A DNA stretch of 64,000 bases from positions 4,416 through 68,415 of the forward strand of contig CACHEM010000005.1 of NCBI GenBank assembly GCA_902578845.1, in the 5' to 3' direction. The translations under genes were made by a program, and so were the position numbers. The stretch comes from an uncultured Prochlorococcus sp. (GTDB lineage Bacteria > Cyanobacteriota > Cyanobacteriia > PCC-6307 > Cyanobiaceae). The notes beneath the pieces were generated by a model. It was not told the origin of the DNA. It saw only the letters and a list, made by a program, of their open reading frames with translations, and made no database searches. Of the stretch, positions 21,354 through 30,596 are shown in pieces (position 1 is the first letter of the stretch; each line of letters opens with the position of its first letter).

Positions 21354-21602
21354 ATGGCCGCAGGTTCAACGGGTGAACGCCCATTCTTTGAAATAATCAC
21401 CAGTATTAGGTACTGGATTATTCATGCAGTAACATTACCAGCTATCTTTATAGCAGGCTTCTTATTCGTATACACAGGTTTGGCTTACGACGCTTTCGGT
21501 ACCCCTCGTCCTGATAGTTATTTTCAGGCATCTGAAGCAAAAGCTCCTGTTGTAACTCAAAGATTTGAAGCGAAGTCTCAACTCGATTTAAGAACAAAAT
21601 AA
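21354..21602 (+). CDS. psbE: Cytochrome b559 subunit alpha
   Basis: This PSII core subunit has 82 aa. Heme ligand His is in [14 protein letters not shown], followed by the single membrane helix and the lumenal [10 protein letters not shown] motif. I took the ATG at 21354 ([11 protein letters not shown]); a GTG six bases earlier is in frame but gives an atypical start. It is the first gene of the compact psbE-F-L-J cluster. Confidence 0.97.
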   Translation: MAAGSTGERPFFEIITSIRYWIIHAVTLPAIFIAGFLFVYTGLAYDAFGTPRPDSYFQASEAKAPVVTQRFEAKSQLDLRTK

Positions 21603-21604
21603 CT

Positions 21605-21751
21605 ATGTCTAATTCTCAAGCTCCAATGCAGGCTGCGGAAGTCCGCGTTTATCCTATATTTACTGTTCGTTGGCTAGCAGTTCACGCTTTAGCTATTCCA
21701 TCAGTATTCTTTTTGGGTTCCATTGCTGCTATGCAATTCGTAGCCCGATAA
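21605..21751 (+). CDS. psbF: Cytochrome b559 subunit beta
   Basis: The 48-aa protein has one membrane helix. The sequence around the heme His reads [13 protein letters not shown] and it ends AMQFVAR, as in other PsbF proteins. It begins two bases after the psbE stop. It pairs with PsbE to bind one b-type heme. Confidence 0.97.
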
Positions 21752-21762
21752 ATTTAACAATC

Positions 21763-21882
21763 ATGCAAGTTAACGAAAATCCTAACAAAGTTCCAGTTGA
21801 ACTTAATCGTACAAGCCTTTATTTAGGCTTATTATCAGTATTTGTATTGGGAATTTTATTTTCCAGTTACTTTTTCAATTAA
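21763..21882 (+). CDS. psbL: Photosystem II protein L
   Basis: The 39-aa single-helix PSII subunit lies at the dimer interface and is needed for QA function. The signature [13 protein letters not shown] and the end SSYFFN are diagnostic. It is third in the psbEFLJ cluster, 11 bp after psbF. Confidence 0.97.
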
Positions 21883-21891
21883 ATTAAAACT

Positions 21892-22089
21892 ATGAGTAAA
21901 TTAAAAGGACCTGATGGAAGAATACCAGATAGACTTCCTGACGGTAGACCAGCAGTCGCATGGGAAAGAAGATGGACTGAAGGAACTCTTCCTCTATGGC
22001 TTGTTGCTACAGCAGGTGGAATTGCAGTTATCTTCGTTTTAGGTATATTCTTCTACGGTTCATACCAAGGCGTTGGAGCTGGGGGCTAA
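21892..22089 (+). CDS. psbJ: Photosystem II protein J
   Basis: The 65-aa protein has the conserved core GRIPLW-like segment (here [15 protein letters not shown]) and the end [13 protein letters not shown] after one membrane helix. The N-terminal 25 residues ([16 protein letters not shown]) are longer than in many cyanobacteria, as is usual in marine picocyanobacteria. It is last in the cluster; no clear terminator follows. Confidence 0.96.
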   Translation: MSKLKGPDGRIPDRLPDGRPAVAWERRWTEGTLPLWLVATAGGIAVIFVLGIFFYGSYQGVGAGG

Positions 22090-22131
22090 CAAATTCTTAC
22101 TTGACCTGATAATCACGAATATCAAATAAGC

Positions 22132-23025
22132 CTAATAAGAGTCAGTAAATATCCTTAGTTTCTCTTTTGTGGAGCTTGGGATATTTTCTTTTTGGGTTAT
22201 CAATCCATCTTTTAATGAAAAATGAGACTTACTTTTTGGTCTTTCTTTTTCAATTAATTTAGCTACTTCAAATATTATTTTATTAGCTACTTCAGTATTT
22301 GATCTAAGATTATCCAAAACCATCTCTACAGAAACTTCTTGATGAGTTTGATGCCAGCAATCATAATCAGTAACCATAGATAAGGAGGAGTAAGCTATTT
22401 CAGCTTCTTTAGCTAATCTCGCTTCTGTGTGGTTCGTCATTCCAATTATTGAACATCCCCAACTCCTATATAAATTAGATTCCGCTCTAGTTGAGAAAGC
22501 TGGACCTTCCATTGCTAGATAGGTACCTCCTCTATGCAATTGTCTACCGCCAGGAATATTTCTTTCTCCGATTTCACTTAATATACGTGATAAATTTGTG
22601 CAGAAGGGATCTCCCATAGTTACGTGAGCAACAGCTCCCTCGTTAAAGAAGGTTGCAGGTCTATTCTTTGTCCGGTCTATAAATTGATCTGGAACCACTA
22701 TATCAAGTGGCCTTATCTGTTCTTGTAATGAACCAACTGCTGATGGAGCAATAATCCATCTTACTCCTATTGATCTAAGAGCCCAAATATTAGCTTTGTA
22801 AGGGATTTCAGAGGGATTTAAACTATGTGTTCTCCCATGTCTAGGAATAAATGCTATCTCTAGGTTTCCTAGATTATATACTTTTATTGAATCGGAAGGT
22901 TTACCATAGGGAGTATTGATTTCTAGTTCTCTTAAGTACTCTATTTGATCCATTGAATAAAATCCACTTCCACCAATCACTCCTAATCTTGATTTCTCAA
23001 TTGGTAATAAATGTTCTTTATTCAT
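22132..23025 (-). CDS. mtnP: S-methyl-5'-thioadenosine phosphorylase
   Basis: The 297-aa enzyme splits methylthioadenosine into adenine and methylthioribose-1-phosphate in methionine salvage. Motifs seen are LGVIGGSGFYSM near the start, IAFIPRHGRTHSLNPSEIPYKANIWAL, read in pieces, TYLAMEGPAFSTRAESN, and SIIGMTNHTEARLAKEAEI with the conserved Asp/Asn context TDYDCW. The start lies only 10 bp from the divergent SelD-fusion start. Confidence 0.94.
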   Translation of the reverse strand: MNKEHLLPIEKSRLGVIGGSGFYSMDQIEYLRELEINTPYGKPSDSIKVYNLGNLEIAFIPRHGRTHSLNPSEIPYKANIWALRSIGVRWIIAPSAVGSLQEQIRPLDIVVPDQFIDRTKNRPATFFNEGAVAHVTMGDPFCTNLSRILSEIGERNIPGGRQLHRGGTYLAMEGPAFSTRAESNLYRSWGCSIIGMTNHTEARLAKEAEIAYSSLSMVTDYDCWHQTHQEVSVEMVLDNLRSNTEVANKIIFEVAKLIEKERPKSKSHFSLKDGLITQKENIPSSTKEKLRIFTDSY

Positions 23026-23035
23026 AGTGATGTAA

Positions 23036-25207
23036 ATGACTTTTAATCATCTGGTACTAATTGGTGGAGGACACTCAAATGTTTCTTTATTGAAGAAATG
23101 GTTAATGTTTCCGAAATTAATGCCAGAAATTCCTGTTTCAATTATATCTAGAGATTCTCATTTGGTTTATTCGGCTACATTCCCATCGGTGATTTCAAAA
23201 TCAATCGCTTTAGAAGAGAGTTTAATTGATATAAGATCTTTAGCAAAAAATGCAAAAGTATCTTTTATAGAAGAAGAAGTAAAGGATATTGATTTCAATT
23301 TAAAGAAAATTGTTCTAAGTAATAGACCTTCAGTTAATTATTCAAAGTTGGTGCTTAATTATGGAAGTCAAACAATAATTCCAAAAGAATTTGAATCACT
23401 AGTTAAAAATCGAAATGCCTTTTCAATTAAACCTTTTTTAAGGGCTTATGAATCAATACAAAAAGAGGACATTTTTGATTCAGTTAATGAACTTCCATTT
23501 GTAATTGTTGGGAGTGGCCTTGCTGCAATTGAAGTATCATATGCTTTAAGAAAAAGATGGGGAAAAAGGCCTTTAAAACTATTATGTGATTCAAGAAAAA
23601 TTAATAATACAATTCTAAAAAGTTTACGGAATTCTAATATTGATTTAGTTGAAAAACTTAATTTTGATTATGGCAAGATTCTTTTATGTACTGGAAATAC
23701 ATCTCCGTTATGGGCACAAAAAAAATTATTAGATTCGGATTCTTATGGCAGAATAATTATAAATCAGAATTTACAGATAAAAAGTTTATCTGGAATCTTT
23801 GCTGTTGGTGATTGCGCAGTTGTAGGTTCAGCAAAAAGACCAGCATCTGGAGTTTTTGCAGTAAAAGTTGTAAATACATTAGTACAAAATTTAAAAAAAG
23901 ATATAGAAGGGAGATCATTAAAAAAGTGGTGTCCTCAAAAGATCGGATTGCAAATAGTAAATATATTTCCAAGTCATCATCCAAAGGCTTTTGCTATTTA
24001 TCGCAATTTTGTTTTCGGCCCTTCTTTTATTTTTTGGATTTTAAAGCATAAAATTGATCTCAACTTTATTAAAAAGTTCAGATCAAAAAGGCTAATTATG
24101 AAAGGTAGTGGAAAAAATATTTCATTGAATGATTGCAGGGGTTGTGCAGCTAAAATTCCTCAGATTGTTTTGAATAAATCATTAATAAATTCTAATTTAG
24201 ATTCTTTTGCTTCATCTCCTGAAGATTCAGTTGAGATATATCAAAATGGTAAAGATATTATCTTGCAAAGTGTAGATGGATTTCCTGCTTTGGTAAGTGA
24301 TCCTTGGCTTAATGCAAAAATTACTACTTTGCATGCTTGCTCAGATTTGTGGGCATGCGGCGCAAAACTTTCATCCGCACAGGCTTTAATATCATTACCA
24401 AAAGTTGAAAGGGAATTTCAGAGTTACCTCTTTTCTCAATCCCTTCAAGGTATTAAATCAACAGTTGAGGATCATGGAGGTGAATTACTTGGAGGCCATA
24501 CTTTCGAGGCAAGAAGTTTAGTAAATAAACCTTATTCATTAGGAATAGATATTTCTTTAACTGTCCAAGGCATTTTGCAAAATGGAGCAAAACCATGGCT
24601 TAAATCTGGAATGAATATTGGAGATATTCTCATGATGTCTAGACCCCTGGGCGTTGGGATTTACTTTGCCGGTCAAATGCAAAATATTAATATGTTAGGT
24701 AGCTCTTCTGAAGTAATTAATAATTTAGTAAAAAGTCAGCAATATTTGATTGATGAAATTTATCTTTTTCAAAATCAATTTAAAGAATCATTAGTCAATG
24801 CTGCTACTGATATTACTGGATATGGATTTATTGGGCATCTTAAAGAAATGGTTGAATCATCTAATTTATATAGGCAAAGAAATAATCTTGAGCAACTAAA
24901 AGTTTTATTAGATTTATTTGCATTTAAAGCTTATCCTGGAGTATTTGATTTAATAAGAAAAGATGTTAAAAGTACTTTCTTTGAATCTAATAAAGAAATT
25001 TTTGACAAAATTTATAAAGTAAATAAGCAAAAAAGAATAATTAATTTTTTAAACGAAAATTCATTAGATCAAGAGACTTTTAACGAGAGAATATCATTAT
25101 TATTAGATCCTCAAACATGCGGCCCCTTGTTGATTAGTTGCAATAGTAAATATGAAAATGTTCTGAAGGATAAATGGTACAAGGTTGGAGAAGTTGTAAA
25201 AATGTAA
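23036..25207 (+). CDS. selD: Pyridine nucleotide-disulfide oxidoreductase / selenide, water dikinase fusion
   Basis: This 723-aa two-domain protein begins with a FAD/NAD oxidoreductase (about 1-355) with dinucleotide motif LVLIGGGHSNVSLL at the N-terminus, a second one at VIVGSGLAAIEVS and GIFAVGDCAVVG. Residues 364-723 form a SelD domain with NDCRGCAAKIPQ (catalytic Cys/Lys), QSVDGFPAL and HACSDLWACGA, LLGGHTFEA and TDITGYGFIGHL. SelD makes selenophosphate from selenide and ATP; the oxidoreductase part may supply reduced selenium. Downstream use could be 2-selenouridine tRNA. Domain assignment is strong; the coupling is inference. Confidence 0.92.
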   Translation: MTFNHLVLIGGGHSNVSLLKKWLMFPKLMPEIPVSIISRDSHLVYSATFPSVISKSIALEESLIDIRSLAKNAKVSFIEEEVKDIDFNLKKIVLSNRPSVNYSKLVLNYGSQTIIPKEFESLVKNRNAFSIKPFLRAYESIQKEDIFDSVNELPFVIVGSGLAAIEVSYALRKRWGKRPLKLLCDSRKINNTILKSLRNSNIDLVEKLNFDYGKILLCTGNTSPLWAQKKLLDSDSYGRIIINQNLQIKSLSGIFAVGDCAVVGSAKRPASGVFAVKVVNTLVQNLKKDIEGRSLKKWCPQKIGLQIVNIFPSHHPKAFAIYRNFVFGPSFIFWILKHKIDLNFIKKFRSKRLIMKGSGKNISLNDCRGCAAKIPQIVLNKSLINSNLDSFASSPEDSVEIYQNGKDIILQSVDGFPALVSDPWLNAKITTLHACSDLWACGAKLSSAQALISLPKVEREFQSYLFSQSLQGIKSTVEDHGGELLGGHTFEARSLVNKPYSLGIDISLTVQGILQNGAKPWLKSGMNIGDILMMSRPLGVGIYFAGQMQNINMLGSSSEVINNLVKSQQYLIDEIYLFQNQFKESLVNAATDITGYGFIGHLKEMVESSNLYRQRNNLEQLKVLLDLFAFKAYPGVFDLIRKDVKSTFFESNKEIFDKIYKVNKQKRIINFLNENSLDQETFNERISLLLDPQTCGPLLISCNSKYENVLKDKWYKVGEVVKM

Positions 25208-26455
25208 TTAATTTTTATTTAATTTGTCAATTTCCAAATATCTTAATCTTTTGATTTCCTTTCCCATCTCCTTCCCTGGGTTCCATCCTTCTTTTTTTAA
25301 AGTTTCCCCATCTTTTTTTGATTTGATGAATTTGTAAAGAAACAACCACTTAAACAATTTACGCCAGTATGGTCCTCCATCACAAATTAATAATTTGACT
25401 GTCTCATCATTAAGGTTTCTGTCCTCAATAAATTCTGTCCAACTTGATGGAGAAAAATGATTGAAATTTTTTTGGTTTGTATTTAATATCTTTTTGATAT
25501 TTAAATAATCTTCTAATATTTTTATCTCACTATTATTTACCAAAAATCTTTGACATGCTTTTTCTAAATCTTTTGAATCTTTTAATAAGTAAAGCATATG
25601 ATTTCCCTTTAACTTCTTAATCCAATTTAGTCCTCTTAAAAACCTTTTATCGACTTTAATATATTCATTTAAGATTGAGATAATTTCCCATTTATGAATT
25701 ATCGAAATTACATTAGTCAAATTATCGTGTTTGCATATTTCAGCTAGTTCCATCCTTATTCGTATGCCTATTGCAGGAGGGTAAATCATTTTCTGATGAG
25801 TTTCTGAACTTTTCCATGGCCATTGTCTAACTGTTTCTTGAGATTGTTTGAGGGAATTATTCGAAATATTAAAATCTAACCTTGAAGCATATTTTGCACA
25901 TCTAATTAATCTACTTGGATCATCTGAAATACTATTACTGTGAAGTAAGTTCAATCTTTTACTTTTAATATCAGAAATCCCTCCATAAAGATCATAGATT
26001 TTCCTTGTTGAGACCTCGAAGGCTATTGAATTTATAGTGAAATCTCTCCTCTTTAGATCCTCCTCAATAGTACTTTTATTTACTTTGGGATTTAAGCCTG
26101 GAGCAGAATAAATTTCTTTTCTTGCAGAAGCAATATCAATTTTATAGTCATTAATATTTATTTCTACAGTGTTGTATAAATTAAATTCCTTGATTAAACA
26201 TAAATCTACATTTACAATATTTTTTTTTATAAATTTTGCAAGAGAAATAGAGGATCCTTCAATAACAAGATCAATATCTACAGGTTTAGAAAACGATTTT
26301 TTGTGGAATTTACTAATTAATAAATCTCTTAAATAACCGCCAACAAAAGCTACTTTAGTATTGTTATTAGATTCTATGTATTTAGTAATTAGGTTATATA
26401 GATTAAATGGAGTTTTGATTAATTCCCCTTGGATATAATCAGAGATATCGTTCAT
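25208..26455 (-). CDS. cca: CCA tRNA nucleotidyltransferase / poly(A) polymerase family
   Basis: The 415-aa class II nucleotidyltransferase has AFVGGYLRDLLI and DIDLVIEG (metal-binding DxD) near the N-terminus, then KRRDFTINSIAFE and DLYGGISDI. DPSRLIRCAKYASRLDF completes the conserved set. CCA addition is needed because the tRNA genes checked here do not encode CCA. Its start overlaps the helicase stop by 4 bp. Confidence 0.9.
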   Translation of the reverse strand: MNDISDYIQGELIKTPFNLYNLITKYIESNNNTKVAFVGGYLRDLLISKFHKKSFSKPVDIDLVIEGSSISLAKFIKKNIVNVDLCLIKEFNLYNTVEININDYKIDIASARKEIYSAPGLNPKVNKSTIEEDLKRRDFTINSIAFEVSTRKIYDLYGGISDIKSKRLNLLHSNSISDDPSRLIRCAKYASRLDFNISNNSLKQSQETVRQWPWKSSETHQKMIYPPAIGIRIRMELAEICKHDNLTNVISIIHKWEIISILNEYIKVDKRFLRGLNWIKKLKGNHMLYLLKDSKDLEKACQRFLVNNSEIKILEDYLNIKKILNTNQKNFNHFSPSSWTEFIEDRNLNDETVKLLICDGGPYWRKLFKWLFLYKFIKSKKDGETLKKEGWNPGKEMGKEIKRLRYLEIDKLNKN

Positions 26456-28869
26456 GAGTTTTTACTTACATAACGAATTGGAGCTAATCTGGGATCTAGA
26501 ATTTTACTTCCTTTATCACCAAATTTTACTGCTAAAGATATTTTTTCCCCACTCCCAAAAATATGTATGATTTCACCTTTCCCAAACTTTGAGTGAATTA
26601 ACTTATCTCCAACTATCCAGCTTTTGCCTTTACTGGGACCTGAATATAATTTCCTTACTGCATTTATTGGTTTATTAACAAATTCATTTGGATTGTTTCG
26701 ATCAACTCTAGTTAAACGATCAAGATGCCAATCTCTTCTAATCGAAGCACCACCAGTTCGTGGTAATTCGCCATCCATTAAATCTTCAGGTATTTCTGAA
26801 AGAAATATTGAAGGAATTGTTGCTTCACGCATTCCACCCCATAATCTTCTTTCTCTGGCATGACTTAAGAAAACTCTTTCTTTAGCTCTAGTAATACCTA
26901 CATAGCATAATCTTCTTTCCTCTTCAAGAAGTGAGGGGGTATCTATTGATCTATGGCTAGGGAAGAGACCTTGTTCTAGTCCAGTGATAAAAACATTTTG
27001 AAATTCTAAACCTTTACTATTATGCAGAGTCATGAGAGTTACAGAGTTGGGATTATTTTTCTTCGTATCATTATCAGTTGTTAAGGCTGCTGTAGAAAGA
27101 AATCCCTCTACATCTCCATTTTCTGTTTCTTCTTCATATTGAGTAGCTGCATTAATTAGTTCTTGTAAGTTATTTCTTCTATCTTCAGATTCTTCAGTCC
27201 CACTAGAGAGCAAGTTACTTAAATAACCACTTTTTTCTAAGATTAGTTGTAATAGTTGAGCAGGTCCTGAATTGTCAAGATAACAAAGTAGATCATTCAT
27301 AACTTCAGTAAATTTATTAATTCCTTTTGATGATCGGCCTATTGTTTCTTCAAGACTTTGCTTATCATTGAGAACTTCCCATAATGGGATATTTAACCTA
27401 TCCGATAGTTCATTAAGTTTTTGAATAGTAGTCTTACCAATCCCTCTTCTAGGAACATTTATGATTCGTAAAAGACTAACGTTATCTGAAGAATTAACCA
27501 GAACTTTCAAATATGCTATTGCATCTTTAATTTCTCTTCTATCATAAAAACGCAATCCTCCAAAAATTGTATAAGGAATGCGCCACCTTACAAGAGACTC
27601 TTCTAATACTCTTGACTGAGCTCTGGTTCGATATAAAATTGCAAAATTTTTCCAAATTGGGTTTTGATTATGGTTATTGAGTGATTTTATTTTATTGGTA
27701 ATTGCCTCTGCCTCGGAAATTTCATCATCACAGCTGAGTAATGTTAAAAGTTCTCCTTTTTCTTTAGTAGCCTTTAAAACTTTGTCAATTCTTTCAGAGT
27801 TGTTTTCAATTAGTGAGTTTGCAGCATCAAGGATATTAGAAGATGACCTATAATTTTCTTCTAATTTAATTAAAGATGATTTTGTATCGTAGTTGATTGA
27901 AGTTTTAAAATCTTCTTGAAAGCCAATTAAAATTCTGAAGTCAGCTGCTCTGAAACTATAAATACTTTGATCAGCATCTCCTACTACAAAAATTGACCTA
28001 TCTTCCCAACTAAAGAATTTTTTTGGTTCAGTATTTCCAGCAGTAATTAACTTTATAAGTTCATATTGTGTTCTATTTGTATCTTGATATTCGTCAACCA
28101 AAATATGTTTAAATCGTTTGTGCCAGTAATCTCTGACTATATCATTTTGCCTCAATAAGAAAACAGGCAAAAGTAGAAGATCATCAAAGTCTAGAGAATT
28201 ATTTTTTGAAAGCGAAATTCTATATCTCATGTAGGCTTCTGCAACTGTTTTATCAAAATTATTATCTGCTTTTTCTAAAAGATCATTCGAAGTTAGACAT
28301 TGATTTTTAGCGTTGCTTATTAATCTTTTAATCTTTTTGGGATCATATCTTTTAGGGTCAAGATTCATATCTTGACTGATAATTTCTTTTACTAATGTTT
28401 GAGAATCTGTTTCATCGTAAATTGAAAATTGCCTTGTCCATTTTAGCCCTTCTGGATCAGTATATTTTTCAATATCGTATCTCAGAAGTCTTGAAAATAA
28501 AGAATGGAAAGTACCGATCCAAAGGTTCTGAAGCCTCTCTTGGTGAACGTTTGTTCTTAATTGGTTTTGATCAATTTCTTTGAGAGTTGTCCAAGGCTGA
28601 CCAAATTGATTTAAAGCTAATTCTTGGGCTAGAAGAACCTCTAATCTTGCTTTCATTTCTTTAGCAGCTTTGTTAGTAAAAGTGACTGCGAGAATGTTAT
28701 AGGGATCTATAGAGTTATTTTCAATAAGATTTGCAATTCTGTGGGTAAGAGCCTTAGTTTTTCCGCTACCTGCACCTGCCACAACTAATAGTGGCCCATA
28801 AACATGTTTTACTGCTTGAAGTTGCTCATTATTTAAAGATTTAAAAAGAAAATTGTTGGTTTGAGGCAC
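26452..28869 (-). CDS. pcrA: UvrD/PcrA-type superfamily I DNA helicase
   Basis: The 805-aa 3'-5' helicase acts in excision repair and replication restart. Motifs seen are LNNEQLQAV (Q motif), Walker A AGAGSGKT at 31-38, TFTNKAAKEMKAR, VDEYQDTN, GDADQSIYSFRAAD, LEENYRSS, TLMTLHNSKGLEF and VGITRAKERV. The last 50 residues form the small beta domain typical of PcrA (GDKLIHSKFGKGEII). It is an operon with cca. Confidence 0.94.
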   Translation of the reverse strand: MPQTNNFLFKSLNNEQLQAVKHVYGPLLVVAGAGSGKTKALTHRIANLIENNSIDPYNILAVTFTNKAAKEMKARLEVLLAQELALNQFGQPWTTLKEIDQNQLRTNVHQERLQNLWIGTFHSLFSRLLRYDIEKYTDPEGLKWTRQFSIYDETDSQTLVKEIISQDMNLDPKRYDPKKIKRLISNAKNQCLTSNDLLEKADNNFDKTVAEAYMRYRISLSKNNSLDFDDLLLLPVFLLRQNDIVRDYWHKRFKHILVDEYQDTNRTQYELIKLITAGNTEPKKFFSWEDRSIFVVGDADQSIYSFRAADFRILIGFQEDFKTSINYDTKSSLIKLEENYRSSSNILDAANSLIENNSERIDKVLKATKEKGELLTLLSCDDEISEAEAITNKIKSLNNHNQNPIWKNFAILYRTRAQSRVLEESLVRWRIPYTIFGGLRFYDRREIKDAIAYLKVLVNSSDNVSLLRIINVPRRGIGKTTIQKLNELSDRLNIPLWEVLNDKQSLEETIGRSSKGINKFTEVMNDLLCYLDNSGPAQLLQLILEKSGYLSNLLSSGTEESEDRRNNLQELINAATQYEEETENGDVEGFLSTAALTTDNDTKKNNPNSVTLMTLHNSKGLEFQNVFITGLEQGLFPSHRSIDTPSLLEEERRLCYVGITRAKERVFLSHARERRLWGGMREATIPSIFLSEIPEDLMDGELPRTGGASIRRDWHLDRLTRVDRNNPNEFVNKPINAVRKLYSGPSKGKSWIVGDKLIHSKFGKGEIIHIFGSGEKISLAVKFGDKGSKILDPRLAPIRYVSKNS

Positions 28870-28897
28870 TTTTGGAAGGGTTTTTCAAAAATTAGAC

Positions 28898-29098
28898 TTA
28901 TCTATATGGTTCAAATTCCGTTTCAAGTTCTTTTAACGCTTTTTTTAAATTTAAAAGTTCATTATTGTTATTAATTATTTCTTCATATTTATATTGAGGC
29001 ATCCTTAATTTAATACTTCGGTCGAGAATTTCTTTTTCCAGTCTCTTTTTATATGAGGAAATAAGTTTCTTTGATAATTTTAAATCTTGTTGATCCAA
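28898..29098 (-). CDS. Hypothetical coiled-coil protein, 66 aa
   Basis: The frame is rich in Lys, Glu and Leu (SSYKKRLEKEILDRSIKLR ... LLNLKKALKELETEF), suggesting one long amphipathic helix or coiled coil. It begins with TTG and has no ATG, so the start is uncertain. It lies between the helicase start and cpeB, within the likely 5' region of both. I do not recognise a family. Confidence 0.45.
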   Translation of the reverse strand: MDQQDLKLSKKLISSYKKRLEKEILDRSIKLRMPQYKYEEIINNNNELLNLKKALKELETEFEPYR

Positions 29099-29214
29099 AA
29101 CTTTACTAAAAACGTAATTCTATATTAGCGGAAAAAAAATTTTTTATTTGAATTATTTCAACTATCACTTTGGAATAAAGTTATTAATTAAGAAGCATTG
29201 CGTTAATTTTGAAA

Positions 29215-29243
29215 TTGCATTGTTTTTACTAGCTTTGTACTAT
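29215..29243 (+). promoter_or_regulatory. Candidate sigma-70 promoter for cpeB
   Basis: A -35-like TTGCAT (29215-29220), a 17-bp spacer and a -10-like TACTAT (29238-29243) lie about 36 bp before the cpeB ATG. Hexamers and spacing fit a sigma-70 promoter moderately well. AT-rich background makes chance matches common. Confidence 0.4.
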
Positions 29244-29278
29244 TCTAAGATTCGAACTTTAAATTTTTTACTTCAGGA

Positions 29279-29791
29279 ATGTCAGTTTCAAAGAATAATC
29301 AACTATTGTCGGCTGATATGAAATTAAATGATTTAAGTAATATAAAAGAATTTATTAATAGTGCAAACTCAAGATTAGATTCAATAACCTCAATAACCAA
29401 TAATTCGCATGCAATTGCAGCAGATGCTGTAACAGCGATGATTTGCGAAAATCAAGATTCAGTTAACTCAAAAATATCTTTAAATACAACTAACAAGATG
29501 TCCGTTTGTTTAAGAGATGGAGAAATAATCTTAAGGATTGTTGCTTATCTTTTAATTTCTAATGACGAATCAGTTTTAGAAAAAAGTTGTTTGAAGGATC
29601 TTAAAAATACTTATCTCGCTCTTGGTGTGCCTTTAAGAAATGCAAGAAGGGTTATTGAATTAATGAGAGATGCAACAATCTCTGATTTAAATTCTACAGT
29701 TAATAATATGGAGGGAAACAAAGGCTTTCTTCCTGATTTAATTTCTGAAACAGAGTTTCAATTTGAAAGGATAATTAATCTTTTAAACTAG
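29279..29791 (+). CDS. cpeB: Degenerate phycoerythrin beta subunit
   Basis: The 170-aa phycobiliprotein has a globin-like core with [12 protein letters not shown] (47-58), [19 protein letters not shown], read as 74-92, and [19 protein letters not shown] (111-129). C77 matches the conserved beta-82 bilin cysteine. The positions of beta-50, beta-61 and beta-159 cysteines are replaced ([23 protein letters not shown]), so only one chromophore could attach. No alpha subunit gene is nearby. A lone, reduced beta subunit is known in high-light Prochlorococcus. The cpeS-like gene is convergent, overlapping by 17 bp. Confidence 0.9.
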   Translation: MSVSKNNQLLSADMKLNDLSNIKEFINSANSRLDSITSITNNSHAIAADAVTAMICENQDSVNSKISLNTTNKMSVCLRDGEIILRIVAYLLISNDESVLEKSCLKDLKNTYLALGVPLRNARRVIELMRDATISDLNSTVNNMEGNKGFLPDLISETEFQFERIINLLN

Positions 29792-30326
29792 CTAAATTTC
29801 TTATTTCAGAAGTATGGGAAGTCTGTATTACTGAATTATTTTCAAGATTTCTAATAGTAGAAAATCTTGATCTTATGTGAGTTGATAAAAAGGAAATTAT
29901 TTCATCAGAAACTGTTGATTTGTAAAAAGTTTTAATTTGTAAATTATTTTGTTCATCAACGAAATAATTTGATGATGAAATAAAAGATTCTGTATAACCT
30001 TTATTTCGTAAAACAATTCCTGAATTTTCATCCTTGGGTGAAAATATCAAAATTGTTTCATCTCCCTCACTTATATCATCATCTTCCCAATCACTAATAG
30101 CTTGCCATTTTATAGAAATCGCTATGCTCTCTAAGTTTAAACTTAGTTCATAATTTTTAAAAATTTCAACAACTTTTTTATTTTTCGGGTTGATATGTTT
30201 TATGTATATTTTACTAATTGAGTTTTCAAATTCCTGAAAAGCTAATGTATGAGTGCTTCTTATGGATTTCCACTCTCCTATACTTTTATCAATAAATTGA
30301 TTAATTCTTGTTAGATTCTTCGTCAA
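29775..30326 (-). CDS. cpeS: CpeS/CpcS-type phycobiliprotein lyase
   Basis: The 183-aa protein starts [24 protein letters not shown], matching the SxGxWxSxRTxH motif of S-type chromophore lyases; this fold is a lipocalin-like barrel. S-type lyases attach a bilin to the Cys-82 position, which is the only bilin cysteine left in the neighbouring cpeB. The start is TTG, overlapping the upstream 59-aa frame by 26 bp. It is tail-to-tail with cpeB. Confidence 0.87.
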   Translation of the reverse strand: MTKNLTRINQFIDKSIGEWKSIRSTHTLAFQEFENSISKIYIKHINPKNKKVVEIFKNYELSLNLESIAISIKWQAISDWEDDDISEGDETILIFSPKDENSGIVLRNKGYTESFISSSNYFVDEQNNLQIKTFYKSTVSDEIISFLSTHIRSRFSTIRNLENNSVIQTSHTSEIRNLASLKD

Positions 30327-30480
30327 GTTTATCTTCTGCAGAATGATTTTCTGCTTTTTGAATCATTCGTACCATTGAATCAACCATTAATCTCTTTGCA
30401 GAAGTTACTTTTAATCCAGAAGGTGTGGTTGATATTTGTTCTCCAGGGCGATCATATGAAGTTGGTCTAAATGGAGTCAT
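30301..30480 (-). CDS. Small conserved-looking protein, 59 aa, upstream of cpeS
   Basis: An ATG frame on the minus strand encodes [17 protein letters not shown]... with a helical middle ([17 protein letters not shown]) and an acidic tail. It reads into cpeS with a 26-bp overlap, so the two are probably one transcript and translationally coupled. It has no signal peptide or membrane helix. I do not recognise a family. The neighbourhood suggests a link to the phycoerythrin locus, which is inference only. Confidence 0.65.
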   Translation of the reverse strand: MTPFRPTSYDRPGEQISTTPSGLKVTSAKRLMVDSMVRMIQKAENHSAEDKLDEESNKN

Positions 30481-30596
30481 CTAAGAAATTTAAAAAATTA
30501 ATCGGTCTCTATTCTTGCATGAATTCTTGTTCATGTAGTTCTTGTTTGCAAAAATGTCATATCTCTTCTTTTTTTGCAGAATCTTTAACTGTTTTG

